Source of the DNA: Reticulitermes speratus
Taxonomy: Eukaryota > Arthropoda > Insecta > Blattodea > Rhinotermitidae
Length of the DNA: 64,000 nucleotides
Direction of reading: 5' to 3'
NCBI GenBank assembly: GCA_021186555.1
Contig: JAJKFL010000237.1
Coordinates: 41,565,258-41,629,257 of the forward strand
Positions 22,863 through 32,503 of the stretch are shown piece by piece; positions within the stretch are counted from its first letter, which is position 1, and every line of letters starts with the position of its first letter. A model generated the notes under the pieces. That model was not told the DNA's origin. It saw only the letters and a list, made by a program, of their open reading frames with translations, and did not search any database. The position numbers and the translations under genes were made by a program.

Positions 22863-23325
22863 CCACTGGTTCCCAAACTTTTTCGGTCCACCGTCCCCCT
22901 TGGTTCCATATACACACCCACAGCGCCCCCTAACTTTTTTAAAAAACATAAATGCGCTTTTGTTTCCACTTTTATTTTATATTTAAAAAATCGTTTAAAT
23001 AAAATTATAAGAGTTAAACTTAATGTTTTATGTGTTAATTAATAAATTAAAATTTATTTATTTTTATGATTAACAAAAATTCATCTAGCAATAGTTTATT
23101 AAACAAAATATATGTGCTTGAATAAGATTATAAATTAAAATACTAAGAAATTTAGTTCATTTTTTATTTTTAACACAAAAATTACTTTATTTCAATTTTA
23201 TTATAAAAATAAACGCACTACTTGTCTACTAGCGCCCCCCTGTGATAATAACAGCGCTCCCTTCCACCTCTCGTACCTATTAGCGCCCACCTCGGTAATT
23301 CCACCGCCCACTTTGGGAACCACTG
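22863..23325. mobile_element. hAT-like MITE
   Basis: Ends CACTGGTTCCCAAACTTTTT and (outward from the right) CAGTGGTTCCCAAAGTGG are inverted. Imperfect 8-bp flanks CTTTAGAC/CTGTAGAG agree at six positions. Sub-terminal GCGCCCCC blocks are also inverted. The middle is very AT-rich. TIRs of the form CAGNGGTTCNCAAAC with 8-bp duplications are characteristic of hAT elements. Confidence 0.8.
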
Positions 23326-24020
23326 CTGTAGAGCACAGGAAGCATTGAGCTCACCTACTGCAGTGCTGCCGTCTGGTTGTGCCGTGTTGAACTTCGTGCT
23401 AAACTGTTTGTTCTGCAGCCCGTTCAGCACGGCAGTTAGGGTAATAACGGGGGGGGGGGGGGGGGGGGATACACCGCGATCCTATGAACAGATCTTGATT
23501 ATATTTGGTGTAGCTTGTTTTATGATCATGCTACAACTACTGCCAACATTTCAGGCGACTGCCTGCATTTCGTGTCGTGTCATGGCTGCCCGCTGCGCAT
23601 GCGCACTTCGTTTTATTGTATAGGAGAAGATACGTACAGAAACGTCACAAGTAACGCGAAACAAACTGCAAACAAGTTATTGGGAATTATATTTGGGTGT
23701 GCAGCACACAATTCGCAGGTTAAGAATTTCTATTTATGTACATCTGGGTGATTTGAATGGAAACCTTAAAACATGTTTTTACCAAGCGATATAGTGCGGA
23801 TAGTTTCGGTGTAGCTCTGTCATTTTGCAACGCTGAGTCACATACAGCAAACAGTACAAATTGACGACTTGCTGTGCCTACAGCTGCACACAGCACGTTT
23901 GAACACGTGACTCTTGTAGTTGTTTGTATTATATATATCGTGCATTCGGTGCAGATCTTGTGTCTTACAGTTTGCTGTACAAAGATACAAACATTAAGAT
24001 ATACAGAACTGTAATTGTGT
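23326..24020. other. Unassigned; 20-G homopolymer
   Basis: A run of 20 G at 23449-23468 can form a G-quadruplex and is a likely assembly weak point. Short frames at 23345-23751 have no recognised similarity. Confidence 0.5.
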
Positions 24021-24023
24021 TGT

Positions 24024-24552
24024 TGTTTTGTGTGGGTGTGGAACTTGGTCTGTCACATGAGGGAGGAACACAGGCTGAGGGTGTTCGAGAATAGGGTGCT
24101 GAGGGGGATATTTGGGTCTAAGAGGGACGGGGTAACGGGGGAGTGGAGAAGACTACATAACGAGGAACTTACTGCTCTGTACTGATCACTAAATATTATT
24201 CGGGTGATCAAATCAAGAAGAATGAGGTGGACGGGGCATGTAGCACGTATGGGTGAGAGGAGAGGTGCATACAGTATTTTGCTGGGGAGACCTGAGGGAA
24301 GGAGACCACTTGGAAGACCCAGGCATAGATGGGAGGATAATATTAAAGTGGATCTTCAAGAAGTGGGATGGGGGGGCATGGACTGGATTGATATGGCTCA
24401 GGATAGGGACAGGTGGCGGGCTTTTTTGAGTGCGGTAATGAACCTTCGGGTTCCATAAAACGCTGGGAATTTCTTGACTAGCTGAGAAACTGTTAGCTTC
24501 TGAAGAAGGACTGTGCTACATGGTGTTAGTTAGTTAGTTAGTTAGTTAGTTG
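24024..24552 (+). mobile_element. Non-LTR retrotransposon 3' end (C-terminal ORF2 plus tail)
   Basis: Translates to the C-terminal part of an insect non-LTR endonuclease/reverse-transcriptase polyprotein. The landmarks are RLRVFENRVLRGIFGSKR, WRRLHNEEL, then [40 protein letters not shown] and [14 protein letters not shown], ending at a stop after NLRVP (24456-24458). There is one in-frame stop after the LY residues near 24182. The 3' end is a (GTTA)n tail at about 24527-24552. It is a 5'-truncated dead copy. Confidence 0.85.
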
Positions 24553-24620
24553 GTGCATTTCAGTAATTAATTATTTCATTCCAACAAATGCACTACACTG
24601 TTTTAGTGTTTTCTGTCCCT

Positions 24621-24658
24621 ACACATGTTTCGGCATTTCCTGTGCCATTATCAGGGGT
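24621..24658 (-). other. CTGANRA-hairpin-GAAAC motif, left arm
   Basis: Minus strand: CTGATAA, T, stem GGCA/TGCC, GAAACATGTGTAGGG. Core position 8 is A instead of G. Confidence 0.5.
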
Positions 24659-24717
24659 GTCGTCGACAGTTCACAATCCTCAATGCATCCAATTCACTCT
24701 CACAACATACAATTTCT

Positions 24718-24885
24718 GTAAGTCACTATCACTTAACATCACTTATACTTACTGTAAGTCACTATCACTTAACATCACTTATACTTACTGTAAGTCACTA
24801 TCACTTAACATCACTTATACTTACTGTAAGTCACTGTCACGTGACATCACTTATACTTACTGTTAGTCACTATCACTTAACATCA
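24718..24885 (+). repeat. 36-bp tandem block in left palindrome arm
   Basis: About 4.5 copies of CTTACTGTAAGTCACTATCA plus CTTAACATCACTTATA. One copy has CTGTCACGTGACATC. The same variant copy is found, inverted, in the right arm at 25285-25428, so the arms share ancestry after the block formed. Confidence 0.9.
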
Positions 24886-25037
24886 CGTATCTTCCTGTTC
24901 GTAGTGGTCACTTTATCTTCTTTGATGTTATTAAAAATAAATCATTAAGATTTTAATTTGAAGACAGTCGTAGTGTAAAATACTAAAGTTACTAAAGTTG
25001 TGTTCCACAGCTCGCTATGTATATTCATATTTATATA

Positions 25038-25115
25038 CAGGGCATACACAAAAGAATGGTGCGGTATCAATAGAATTCACTTTTGATACCGCACCATTCT
25101 TTTGTGTATGCCCTG
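25038..25115. mobile_element. 78-bp palindromic mariner MITE in palindrome loop
   Basis: TIRs identical to the 830-1367 element, TA on each side (25036-25037, 25116-25117), and a core of fewer than 20 bp. Inserted in the loop of the 1-kb palindrome. Confidence 0.92.
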
Positions 25116-25284
25116 TACTTACAGCACACGATCAAATACGATCGCACAACTAATATACATAGCGAGCTGTCGAACACAACTTTAGTAACTTTGGTATTTT
25201 ACACTACGACTGTCTTCAAATTAAAATCTTAATGATTCATTTTTAATAACATCAAAGAAGATAAACTGACCGCTACGAACAGGA

Positions 25285-25428
25285 AGATAAGTGATGTTAA
25301 GTGATAGTGACTTACAGTAAGTATAAGTGATGTCACGTGACAGTGACTTACAGTAAGTATAAGTGATGTTAAGTGATAGTGACTTACAGTAAGTATAAGT
25401 GATGTTAAGTGATAGTGACTTACAGTAA
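25285..25428 (-). repeat. 36-bp tandem block in right palindrome arm
   Basis: Inverted counterpart of 24718-24885 with about four copies. Confidence 0.9.
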
Positions 25429-25484
25429 TTGTATGTTGTGAGAGTGAATTGGATGCATTGAGGATTGTGAACTGTCGACGACAC

Positions 25485-25520
25485 CCCTGATAATGGCACA
25501 GGAAATGCCGAAACATGTGT
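25485..25520 (+). other. CTGANRA-hairpin-GAAAC motif, right arm
   Basis: Plus strand CTGATAA, T, GGCA...TGCC, GAAACATGTGTAGGG: the inverted twin of 24621-24658. Confidence 0.5.
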
Positions 25521-25577
25521 AGGGACAGAAAACACTAAAACAGTGTAGTGCATTTGTTGGTATGGAATAATTAATTG

Positions 25578-26502
25578 ATTGTAGTTGTAGTGTTCTTGTA
25601 ACAATGGCTTCTCTGTGCTACTGTTTGTAACTGTCTGTGCTCAGTCATTACCCACTGTCGACCATCATGTATTTGGCTGTAACCAGAAGTTCAACGACTA
25701 CCTTTCGCAACTTCGCACAATCCTTTCAACAACAATTAATCTGCTCATGTGTGATTTTCAGAAGAACTAAAAACTTTCACCTGTCTATTCTTTCCCTTGC
25801 TCAAGATGTTGATGACTGAATGTGTAATTTAGACTCTGGATTCACAAAAAAACACTCCGGCCTGTTTTCGTAAGCCGTTCGTCCGCCAAGTTGGCACCGC
25901 TGACCGTGGCATTGCAGACATCCAGCCAGTTCTTCTTGACGAAGTTTGTCATGTCAGAACAACTCGCGCACCGCAAATAAAACAATAAGGAGAGAAACTA
26001 AACTGTAAGGAAGTAAGGGCATAACGAACACACAACTTGAAAATAGAGGGGGTAGGGGGAGCTGGTAAACAAAGCAAAAAAAAAAAAAAAGAGCCAGGAT
26101 ATTGGTGAGGACTTTGACGTCAGAAGTAGAGCTGTGACGTAAGCACACCAGACGAAGAGTTCATGCGGTGATTGTTTGGCCTCGTCGGCTTACAGATTTT
26201 AGCCTTGTTTCCTACGTAATACTTAGTGCTGAAAAGTCACCGTTGAAGAAGCTAGGCAATGAATATTAATAGAGAAAGGGAGACAACAGAAAGGAGAATG
26301 GAGGAAGTAGGTTTTTTTCCCCACCTGAAACGTTGCAAATTTCTACAAGACTACACGGTGTCACATTTCACAAGACACTTGGTAGTCATCGCCGTGAGAA
26401 CCTGTAAACTGACAAGTTAGGCAATGTACGCACAGCGTAACAACTGTTGCGTTTTTTACGTTTTTCCCTTTTTGTTTAACGAATTAGGTCGATAACCTCA
26501 GT
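25578..26502. other. Unassigned
   Basis: Contains a 15-A run (about 26077-26091). Near 26330-26410 it has AAACGTTGCAAATTTC...CTACAAGACTACACGG, similar to the retroelement fragments at 6590 and 33690. No gene-like frame. Confidence 0.4.
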
Positions 26503-26776
26503 ACGCACGTCGAAGTGTGTTGGCACACGAATTACACGTCGAAGTGTGTTGGCACACGACGTACACGTCGAAGTGTGTTGGCACACGACGTACACGTCGA
26601 AGTGTGTTGGCACACGACGTACACGTCGAAGTGTGTTGGCACACTACGTACACGTCGAAGTATGTTGGCACACGACGTACACGTCGAAGTATGTTGGCAC
26701 ACGACGTACACGTCGAAGTGTGTTTGGCACACTACGTACACGTCGAAGTGTGTTGGCACACGACGTACACGTCGCT
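26503..26776. repeat. 29-bp tandem array
   Basis: Unit ACGTCGAAGTGTGTTGGCAC plus ACGACGTAC, about 9.4 copies. GACGTAC/TACGTAC and GTGTG/GTATG variants occur, and one copy has an extra T. CpG-rich. Confidence 0.95.
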
Positions 26777-26848
26777 CTGCCGTTAATATTTACGACAGTA
26801 GTTCTAAATGCGCGCAGAAGTAGAGGCAGGCCGTCGTATCAAGTGCGC

Positions 26849-27207
26849 GTCTGTGTCCGGCGGTAGTCACCGTACGTCAGTGTCCGGCGGTAGTCACCGT
26901 ACGTCTGTGTCCGGCGGTAGTCACCGTACGTCAGTGTCCGGCGGTAGTCACCGTACGTCAGTGTCCGGCGGTAGTCACCGTACGTCTGTGTCCGGCGGTA
27001 GTCACCGTACGTCAGTGTCCGGCGGTAGTCACCGTACGTCAGTGTCCGGCGGTAGTCACCGTACGTCAGTGTCCGGCGGTAGTCACCGTACGTCAGTGTC
27101 CGGCGGTAGTCACCGTACGTCAGTGTCCGGCGGTAGTCACCGTACGTCAGTGTCCGGCGGTAGTCACCGTACGTCAGTGTCCGGCGGTAGTCACCGTACG
27201 TCTGTGT
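26849..27207. repeat. 27-bp tandem array (CpG-rich)
   Basis: Unit GTGTCCGGCGGTAGTCACCG plus TACGTCA/T, about 13.3 copies, almost perfect. Gives a 9-residue repeat (SGGSHRTSV) in an open frame that I regard as incidental. Confidence 0.95.
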
Positions 27208-27429
27208 CGATAAACTTTCGCTAAAACCGAAAACGGAATTCAATAAAAGTCAGTTGAACTGTTGTCGAGTTTTTACGTGCGGAGGGGCAGGCAGACAGAT
27301 AGACAGACATCCATGCATGCATGGTAAATCGAAAGTGAACATGTAGCCTCCGAAACGTCGGTAGTTTTTATCCTTTGGACAGAGTGCTGTTTTGAACTCC
27401 GTAGATGACAGTCCTGTTTGATGAGTTCA
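27208..27429. other. Retroelement tail-like segment with GACA microsatellite
   Basis: TTTTTACGTGCGGAGGGGCA followed by (GACAGATA)n at about 27290-27309 and CCTCCGAAACGTCGG at 27347. Similar tails occur at 37150, 43640, 53965 and 62690. Confidence 0.4.
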
Positions 27430-28580
27430 TATTTGGCTCACAAGTACCTCGCCTTGTAGTTCATGTTTGGCTCACAAGTACCTCGCCTTGTAGTTCATGT
27501 TTGGCTCACAAGTACCTCGCCTTGTAGTTCATGTTTGGCTCACAAGTACCCTCGCCTTGTAGTTCATGTTTGGCTCACAAGTACCTCGCCTTGTAGTTCA
27601 TGTTTGGCTCACAAGTACCTCGCCTTGTAGTTCATATTTGGCTCACAAGTACCTCGCCTTGTAGTTCATATTTGGCTCACAAGTACCTCGCCTTGTAGTT
27701 CATATTTGGCTCACAAGTACCTCGCCTTGTAGTTCATGTTTGGCTGACAAGTACCTCGCCTTGTAGTTCATATTTGGCTCACAAGTACCTCGCCTTGTAG
27801 TTCATGTTTGGCTCACAAGTACCTCGCCTTGTAGTTCATATTTGGCTGACAAGTACCTCGCCTTGTAGTTCATATTTGGCTCACAAGTACCTCGCCTTGT
27901 AGTTCATATTTGGCTGACAAGTACCTCGCCTTGTAGTTCATATTTGGCTGACAAGTACCTCGCCTTGTAGTTCATATTTGGCTGACAAGTACCTCGCCTT
28001 GTAGTTCATATTTGGCTGACAAGTACCTCGCCTTGTAGTTCATATTTGGCTGACAAGTACCTCGCCTTGTAGTTCATATTTGGCTGACAAGTACCTCGCC
28101 TTGTAGTTCATATTTGGCTGACAAGTACCTCGCCTTGTAGTTCATATTTGGCTGACAAGTACCTCGCCTTGTAGTTCATATTTGGCTGACAAGTACCTCG
28201 CCTTGTAGTTCATATTTGGCTGACAAGTACCTCGCCTTGTAGTTCATATTTGGCTCACAAGTACCTCGCCTTGTAGTTCATGTTTGGCTCACAAGTACCT
28301 CGCCTTGTAGTTCATGTTTGGCTCACAAGTACCTCGCCTTGTAGTTCATATTTGGCTCACAAGTACCTCGCCTTGTAGTTCATATTTGGCTCACAAGTAC
28401 CTCGCCTTGTAGTTCATATTTGGCTCACAAGTACCTCGCCTTGTAGTTCATATTTGGCTCACAAGTACCTCGCCTTGTAGTTCATATTTGGCTCACAAGT
28501 ACCTCGCCTTGTAGTTCATATTTAGCTCACAAGTACCTCGCCTTGTAGCTCATATTTGGCTCACAAGTACCTCGCCTTGT
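27430..28580. repeat. 34-bp tandem array
   Basis: Unit TCATATTTGGCTGACAAGTA plus CCTCGCCTTGTAGT, about 34 copies. A central block carries CTGACAAG while both outer blocks carry CTCACAAG, and ATATTT/ATGTTT variants cluster toward the left and at about 28270-28320. This suggests expansion from the centre. The last copy runs into unique sequence. Confidence 0.96.
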
Positions 28581-29100
28581 AGGAAACCCGAAGGCTCCTC
28601 GCCGTGTTTGCTAAACGTCTCCACTGGACCGTATCCGGAGCCAGTTGAATCCACTGAACATTCTCACGCACTGTCTAAGATAAATCCACTGCTGTCTGCG
28701 ATACATCTCGACTTTCTGCGATACATCTCGACTTTCTGCGTACATCGATGCTTGTGTTATCGACCGCCCCGTTTTGCGGTGTTCATAAGCAGTTTATTTC
28801 CTTGAAGAGCTCTATTTTTGGTAGTTTGTTATGGACAAGACTGTAACTGTTTAGTGACGTGAGCGGAGAGACGGGAGTTCCTGTGCGCGGTCACAAGCGT
28901 TCAACTCGTCCTCAATGGCCTGACGCAGGCCGCACGGTTCATATCACTCTGTACGCGTATTGACACGTTAGTCTGTAAACTGGGGGTCGCGGTCACATTA
29001 ACGATGGTTCTTAACACGGGGTGCGATATACGCCCCTTTTTTTGGGGGGGGGGGGTGTGCGAGATACTTCAGATTTTTCGTAGTGTTTGTGTGAAATTGA
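28581..29100. other. Unassigned
   Basis: Two tandem copies of CTCGACTTTCTGCGATACAT-like sequence at 28705-28742 and a G run at 29044-29055. No gene signal. Confidence 0.45.
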
Positions 29101-29104
29101 AATA

Positions 29105-29255
29105 CAGTCGAACTCGGTTATAACGTCATGAAAGGCACTGAATATTTTGGTGTCGTTATAAACGAGTGTCGTTATAACCGAGCAGTATAATGTTATGGTT
29201 AACATTGATACCACATAACATCTGACACTAGTAGTGCGAGCTGCTGTAAAGGTTA
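29105..29255 (-). mobile_element. pogo/Tigger-like MITE, right-truncated
   Basis: Begins CAGTCGAACTCGGTTATAAC after a TA at 29103-29104. Interior is inverted relative to 325-509 and 58214-58383. The far end has decayed. Confidence 0.7.
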
Positions 29256-29949
29256 AGAACCACTGCAGCGCAGGACCAGTAACGAAATCTCCTTGAGAAG
29301 CTACTGGTTGTAAACCTAGTAATTAAATTCCCCGTGTTTTATAGGAACCGAATGTTCATTACCGTTTTCACAACAGCCCGCCGATGGGCCTAGTTCTAAA
29401 TCAGCTGTATCTAGTTTATACTCGCACACGGAGGTTTCTTCAACCCATTTTAATATTGTCCTTCCATCTACTTCTTTCAGTGACAAATGATGTCTTAACG
29501 TTCAAGGTTAAATGTTTTGTGGATTTCTGATCTCTCCCATGCCTTCTACACGCCCTACCAGTCCCATTATCCTCGACGCGATCACCGTAATAGTATTTCT
29601 TGAAAGGTACAGATCATGAAGCTCCTAATTGTGTAATTTTCTCATTATCCTCTCACTCGCTGTCACCCTCAACACCTCTTCTCGAATATCCTCACTGTCT
29701 TTCTTCCCTTAAGGGTGAGAGGTCACGTTTCACACCCATAATGCAGTTCAGAAAAAAATCTTTCAGTAAATTTAGATGATTTTCGCATTCTCGCCATATT
29801 GTGAATACTTGATATAGGGAATTGAAAATATAAGCCGTTTCAATTAAGTTAAAAGAATTGAGCACGTGGAACAGACACTGTGATAGATTCTGTGTAATTC
29901 ACGTAACGACAGTTGTTTTAGCTGGTTGTAATTGGGTTCGGCAGAGGAG
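29256..29949. other. No recognisable feature
   Basis: Ordinary AT-rich intergenic or intronic sequence. Confidence 0.5.
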
Positions 29950-30471
29950 CGGTGTAACTGTGTGGCCTGTGGCTCGCAGTGTAACTGTGTGGCCTGTGGC
30001 TCGCAGTGTAACTGTGTGGCCTGTGGCTCGCAGTGTAACTGTGTGGCCTGTGGCTCGCAGTGTAAATGTGTGGCCTGTGGCTCGCGGTGTAACTGTGTGG
30101 CCTGTGGCTCGCAGTGTAACTGTGTGGCCTGTGGCTCGCAGTGTAACTGTGTGGCCTGTGGCTCGCAGTGTAACTGTGTGGCCTGTGGCTCGCAGTGTAA
30201 CTGTGTGGCCTGTGGCTCGCAGTGTAACTGTGTGGCCTGTGGCTCGCAGTGTAATGTGTGGCCTGTGGCTCGCAGTGTAACTGTGTGGCCTGTGGCTCGC
30301 AGTGTAACTGTGTGGCCTGTGGCTCGCAGTGTAACTGTGTGGCCTGTGGCTCGCAGTGTAACTGTGTGGCCTGTGGCTCGCAGTGTAACTGTGTGGCCTG
30401 TGGCTCGCAGTGTAACTGTGTGGCCTGTGGCTCGCAGTGTAACTGTGTGGCCTGTGGCTCGCAGTGTAACT
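29950..30471. repeat. 27-bp tandem array, GTGGCCTGTGGCTCGCA unit
   Basis: Unit TGTAACTGTGTGGCCTGTGG plus CTCGCAG, about 19 copies. One copy near 30250 lacks 3 bp, and CTGT/ATGT and CAG/CGG variants are rare. All six frames are open over much of it (cysteine-rich, proline/histidine-rich and so on), a clear sign of array-driven open frames. Confidence 0.96.
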
Positions 30472-30550
30472 GCAGACAGGCAAACATTTAAACATTTCAA
30501 AGCTTGTATTTCAATACACTTGACTGCATGTCCAAGACCTATTGTGTACC

Positions 30551-30854
30551 ACATTTATGTTATTTGTACAGTACATTAGTTATTGTAGCATTTATGTTAT
30601 TGTACCGTACATTTATGTTATTTGTACCGTACATTTATGTTATTTGTACCGTACATTTATGTTATTTGTACCGTACATTTATGTTATTTGTACCAGTACA
30701 TTTATGTTATTTGTACCGTACATTTATGTTATTTGTACCGTACATTTATGTTATTTGTACCGTACATTTATGTTATTTGTACCGTACATTTATGTTATTT
30801 GTACCGTACATTTATGTTATTTGTACCGTACATTTATGTTATTTGTACCGTACA
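30551..30854. repeat. 22-bp tandem array
   Basis: Unit TGTTATTTGTACCGTACATT plus TA, about 13.8 copies. Its right edge passes directly into the left arm of the SINE-containing palindrome. The unit resembles the SINE region that follows GTCGTAGATTTACGGC at 31664, so the array may have been seeded there. Confidence 0.95.
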
Positions 30855-30867
30855 ATTTACGTAATTA

Positions 30868-31016
30868 CGACATGGGACCGACGTTTTTACTTCCCTCCGA
30901 AGGAAGTTTTGCTACGGAATTTTTATCACCCTTTAAAAATTCCATCGACCTCGTCGGGATCGAACCCGCGAACCTTGTCCAATGGTAGCACGCTAACCAT
31001 AAGTCCACCGAGCAAT
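30868..31016 (-). mobile_element. tRNA-derived SINE, type 3 (partial)
   Basis: Minus strand: GGTGGACTTATGGTTAGCG (A box), GGTTCGCGGGTTCGATCCCG (B box), then GGAATTTTTAAAGGGTGATA and the CTTCCTTCGGAGGGAAGT hairpin. Only the 5' 150 bp are present. Confidence 0.8.
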
Positions 31017-31105
31017 TAATGTGTATAATCTTATTACAAAAAATGTGTTCCGACAAATGTACACCTTTATTATCTGTTATTTAATAAGTTTATATTAAAA
31101 TAGTC

Positions 31106-31143
31106 CAACATGTTTCGAACTGTGTTAGTTCATCTTCAGGGAC
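31106..31143 (-). other. CTGAAGA-hairpin-GAAAC motif
   Basis: Minus strand CTGAAGA, T, perfect stem GAACT/AGTTC with 5-nt loop, GAAACATGTTGGAC. AATAAA lies downstream on the same strand. Confidence 0.55.
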
Positions 31144-31383
31144 TGAATTGTTTATTACACCAGCTATACACGTACGGTACTCGTTAAAATACATAAGTTA
31201 GTAGTATCAGCTAGTTTTATTGCGATATATTACGGTGTGAGTTGTAGTTGTCGACATAATTTATTGTACCAAATAGCTAACATACAGTGTCCACAAACTC
31301 AACACGTAGCAACATTTTATCTACCCAACTTATGTATTTTAATGAGTACCGTACGTATATAGCTGGTGTGATAAACAATTGTG

Positions 31384-31421
31384 TCCCTGAAGATGAACTA
31401 ACAGAGTTCGAAACATGTTGG
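31384..31421 (+). other. CTGAAGA-hairpin-GAAAC motif
   Basis: Plus-strand twin of 31106-31143 with the same stem. ATAATAAAGAG follows about 40 nt after it. Confidence 0.55.
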
Positions 31422-31512
31422 ACTATTTTTAATATAAACTATATTAAATAACAGATAATAAAGAGTGTACATTTGTCGGAACACATTTGATGTAATATTA
31501 TGCACCATTAAT

Positions 31513-31930
31513 TCGCCCTCGGTGGACTAGTGGTTAGCGTGCTCGCCACTGGACCCAAGGTTCGCGGGTTCGATCCCGACCGAGGTCGATGGATTTTTAA
31601 GGGTGATAAAAATCCGTAGCAAAACTTCCTTCGGAGGGGAAGTAAAGCCGTCGGTCCCATGTCGTAGATTTACGGCATGTAAAAGAACCTTACGGGCATG
31701 AATAGAAATGTTTCGTAAGCTAAATTCAGCGGCCATTTCTCACCCAAGTCTACTGACTGACTGCTAGATGGCTCTGGCAGTCACATCAGGATGAGTAGAA
31801 CTTGTGCAGTCAGTGGACTGGTCACCCACTACAGAATGCACACCTCCAGACCAAGAAACCTCTGATAGGAGGCCATATGCTCCGCAAGGAGCGACAGGAA
31901 GTAACTAACTAATTAACTAACTAACTAACT
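31513..31930 (+). mobile_element. tRNA-derived SINE, type 3
   Basis: Starts CCCTCGGTGGACTAGTGGTTAGCG with B box GGGTTCGATCCCG. Body includes TTCCTTCGGAGGGGAAGTAAAGC, CATGTAAAAGAACCTTACGG and a later ATGGCTCTGGCAGTCACATC segment. The 3' end is a (TAAC)n tail at about 31906-31930. About 415 bp, so possibly a SINE with a LINE-derived tail. Confidence 0.85.
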
Positions 31931-32097
31931 ATGCACCATTAAGTCGACGTAATTACGGCACAGAATATCACATTAGAAACTGGAAATTTTCAGATATTTC
32001 GTATACATTTTAACAATATGATCATGTACGTTTATACTGAGCAGTATATCAGTTGACTTCAGGCGGTAATTTTTTACTCTATATTGCATATGTTCTC

Positions 32098-32132
32098 CCT
32101 GATAATGGCCCAGCCTGACCGAAACGTATAGG
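32098..32132 (+). other. CTGANRA...GAAAC motif
   Basis: CTGATAA, T, GG(C)...CC, GAAACGTATAGGAGG; diverged member without a strong stem. Confidence 0.4.
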
Positions 32133-32190
32133 AGGAGCGAAACTTAACGTCTGTGCTCCGTAACGTAATGTGTCTGCATTGTCGTATTAA

Positions 32191-32498
32191 GCAGGGTATC
32201 GACTGCGCGCGGCTGCCGCGCGAGGCAATGTTCGTTGCTTTGCCTCGCAAAGTCGAAACCATGTTGCCGCGCGCGGCAGAACGAACACTGCCGCGCGCGA
32301 ACTTGCCGCGTGTCGAGCCAAAGCGGAGCGGTTTTTTGACCCGCGGCAAAGAGATTTCAGGACTGAGGAACAGCGTCGATCAACAGCCGCGCGCGGCTGC
32401 CGCGCTCGATGCTGGGTAAACACGAACACGGACAAACGAACGAGTTTGCCGCGCACGAACAGCTGCGCGCGGCAGCCGCGCGCAATCGATACACGGCT
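32191..32498. mobile_element. CGCG-rich MITE
   Basis: Inverted ends of about 35 bp: left GCAGGGTATCGACTGCGCGC, right (outward) GCCGTGTATCGATTGCGCGC. The left flank is TTAA (32187-32190); the right flank TTAC is one base off. The interior has more than eight CCGCGCG/CGCGCGG words, so CpG density is far above its surroundings. By its ends it belongs with the TTAA element at 17805. Confidence 0.7.
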
Positions 32499-32503
32499 TT
32501 ACA

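Larger units (their letters stand above)
24565..25577. repeat. 1-kb palindromic element
   Basis: Left arm 24565-25016 and right arm 25153-25577 are near-identical inverted copies. Each carries a 36-bp tandem block and a CTGATAA...GAAACATGTG motif pointing outward (left on minus, right on plus). The 137-bp spacer contains a complete 78-bp palindromic mariner MITE at 25038-25115. The arms differ by one 36-bp unit and a few substitutions. If transcribed it would form long double-stranded RNA. Confidence 0.92.
30857..31675. repeat. Palindromic element with SINE heads at both ends
   Basis: Left arm 30857-31195 and right arm 31322-31675 are inverted copies. Each contains, from the centre outward, the CTGAAGA...GAAACATGTTGG motif, an AATAAA-containing stretch and the 5' part of a type 3 SINE. 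The 127-bp centre shows no inverted match. The right SINE is longer than the left, where a 22-bp array takes over. Confidence 0.85.

Noticed and set aside
24204-24458. Small host gene encoding the 84-residue RMRW...RWRAF protein
   Set aside because: It is the C-terminal end of a non-LTR retrotransposon that recurs at 33171, 55927 and 60766 with the same 3' tail.
24527-24552. Telomere-like repeat
   Set aside because: (GTTA)n is a four-base LINE tail, not the insect TTAGG pentamer, and it recurs at LINE 3' ends.
29844-30579. Cys-rich or Pro/His-rich proteins of about 190-236 residues
   Set aside because: A 27-bp array is open in nearly all frames. A secreted repeat protein would need a signal peptide and a single favoured frame.
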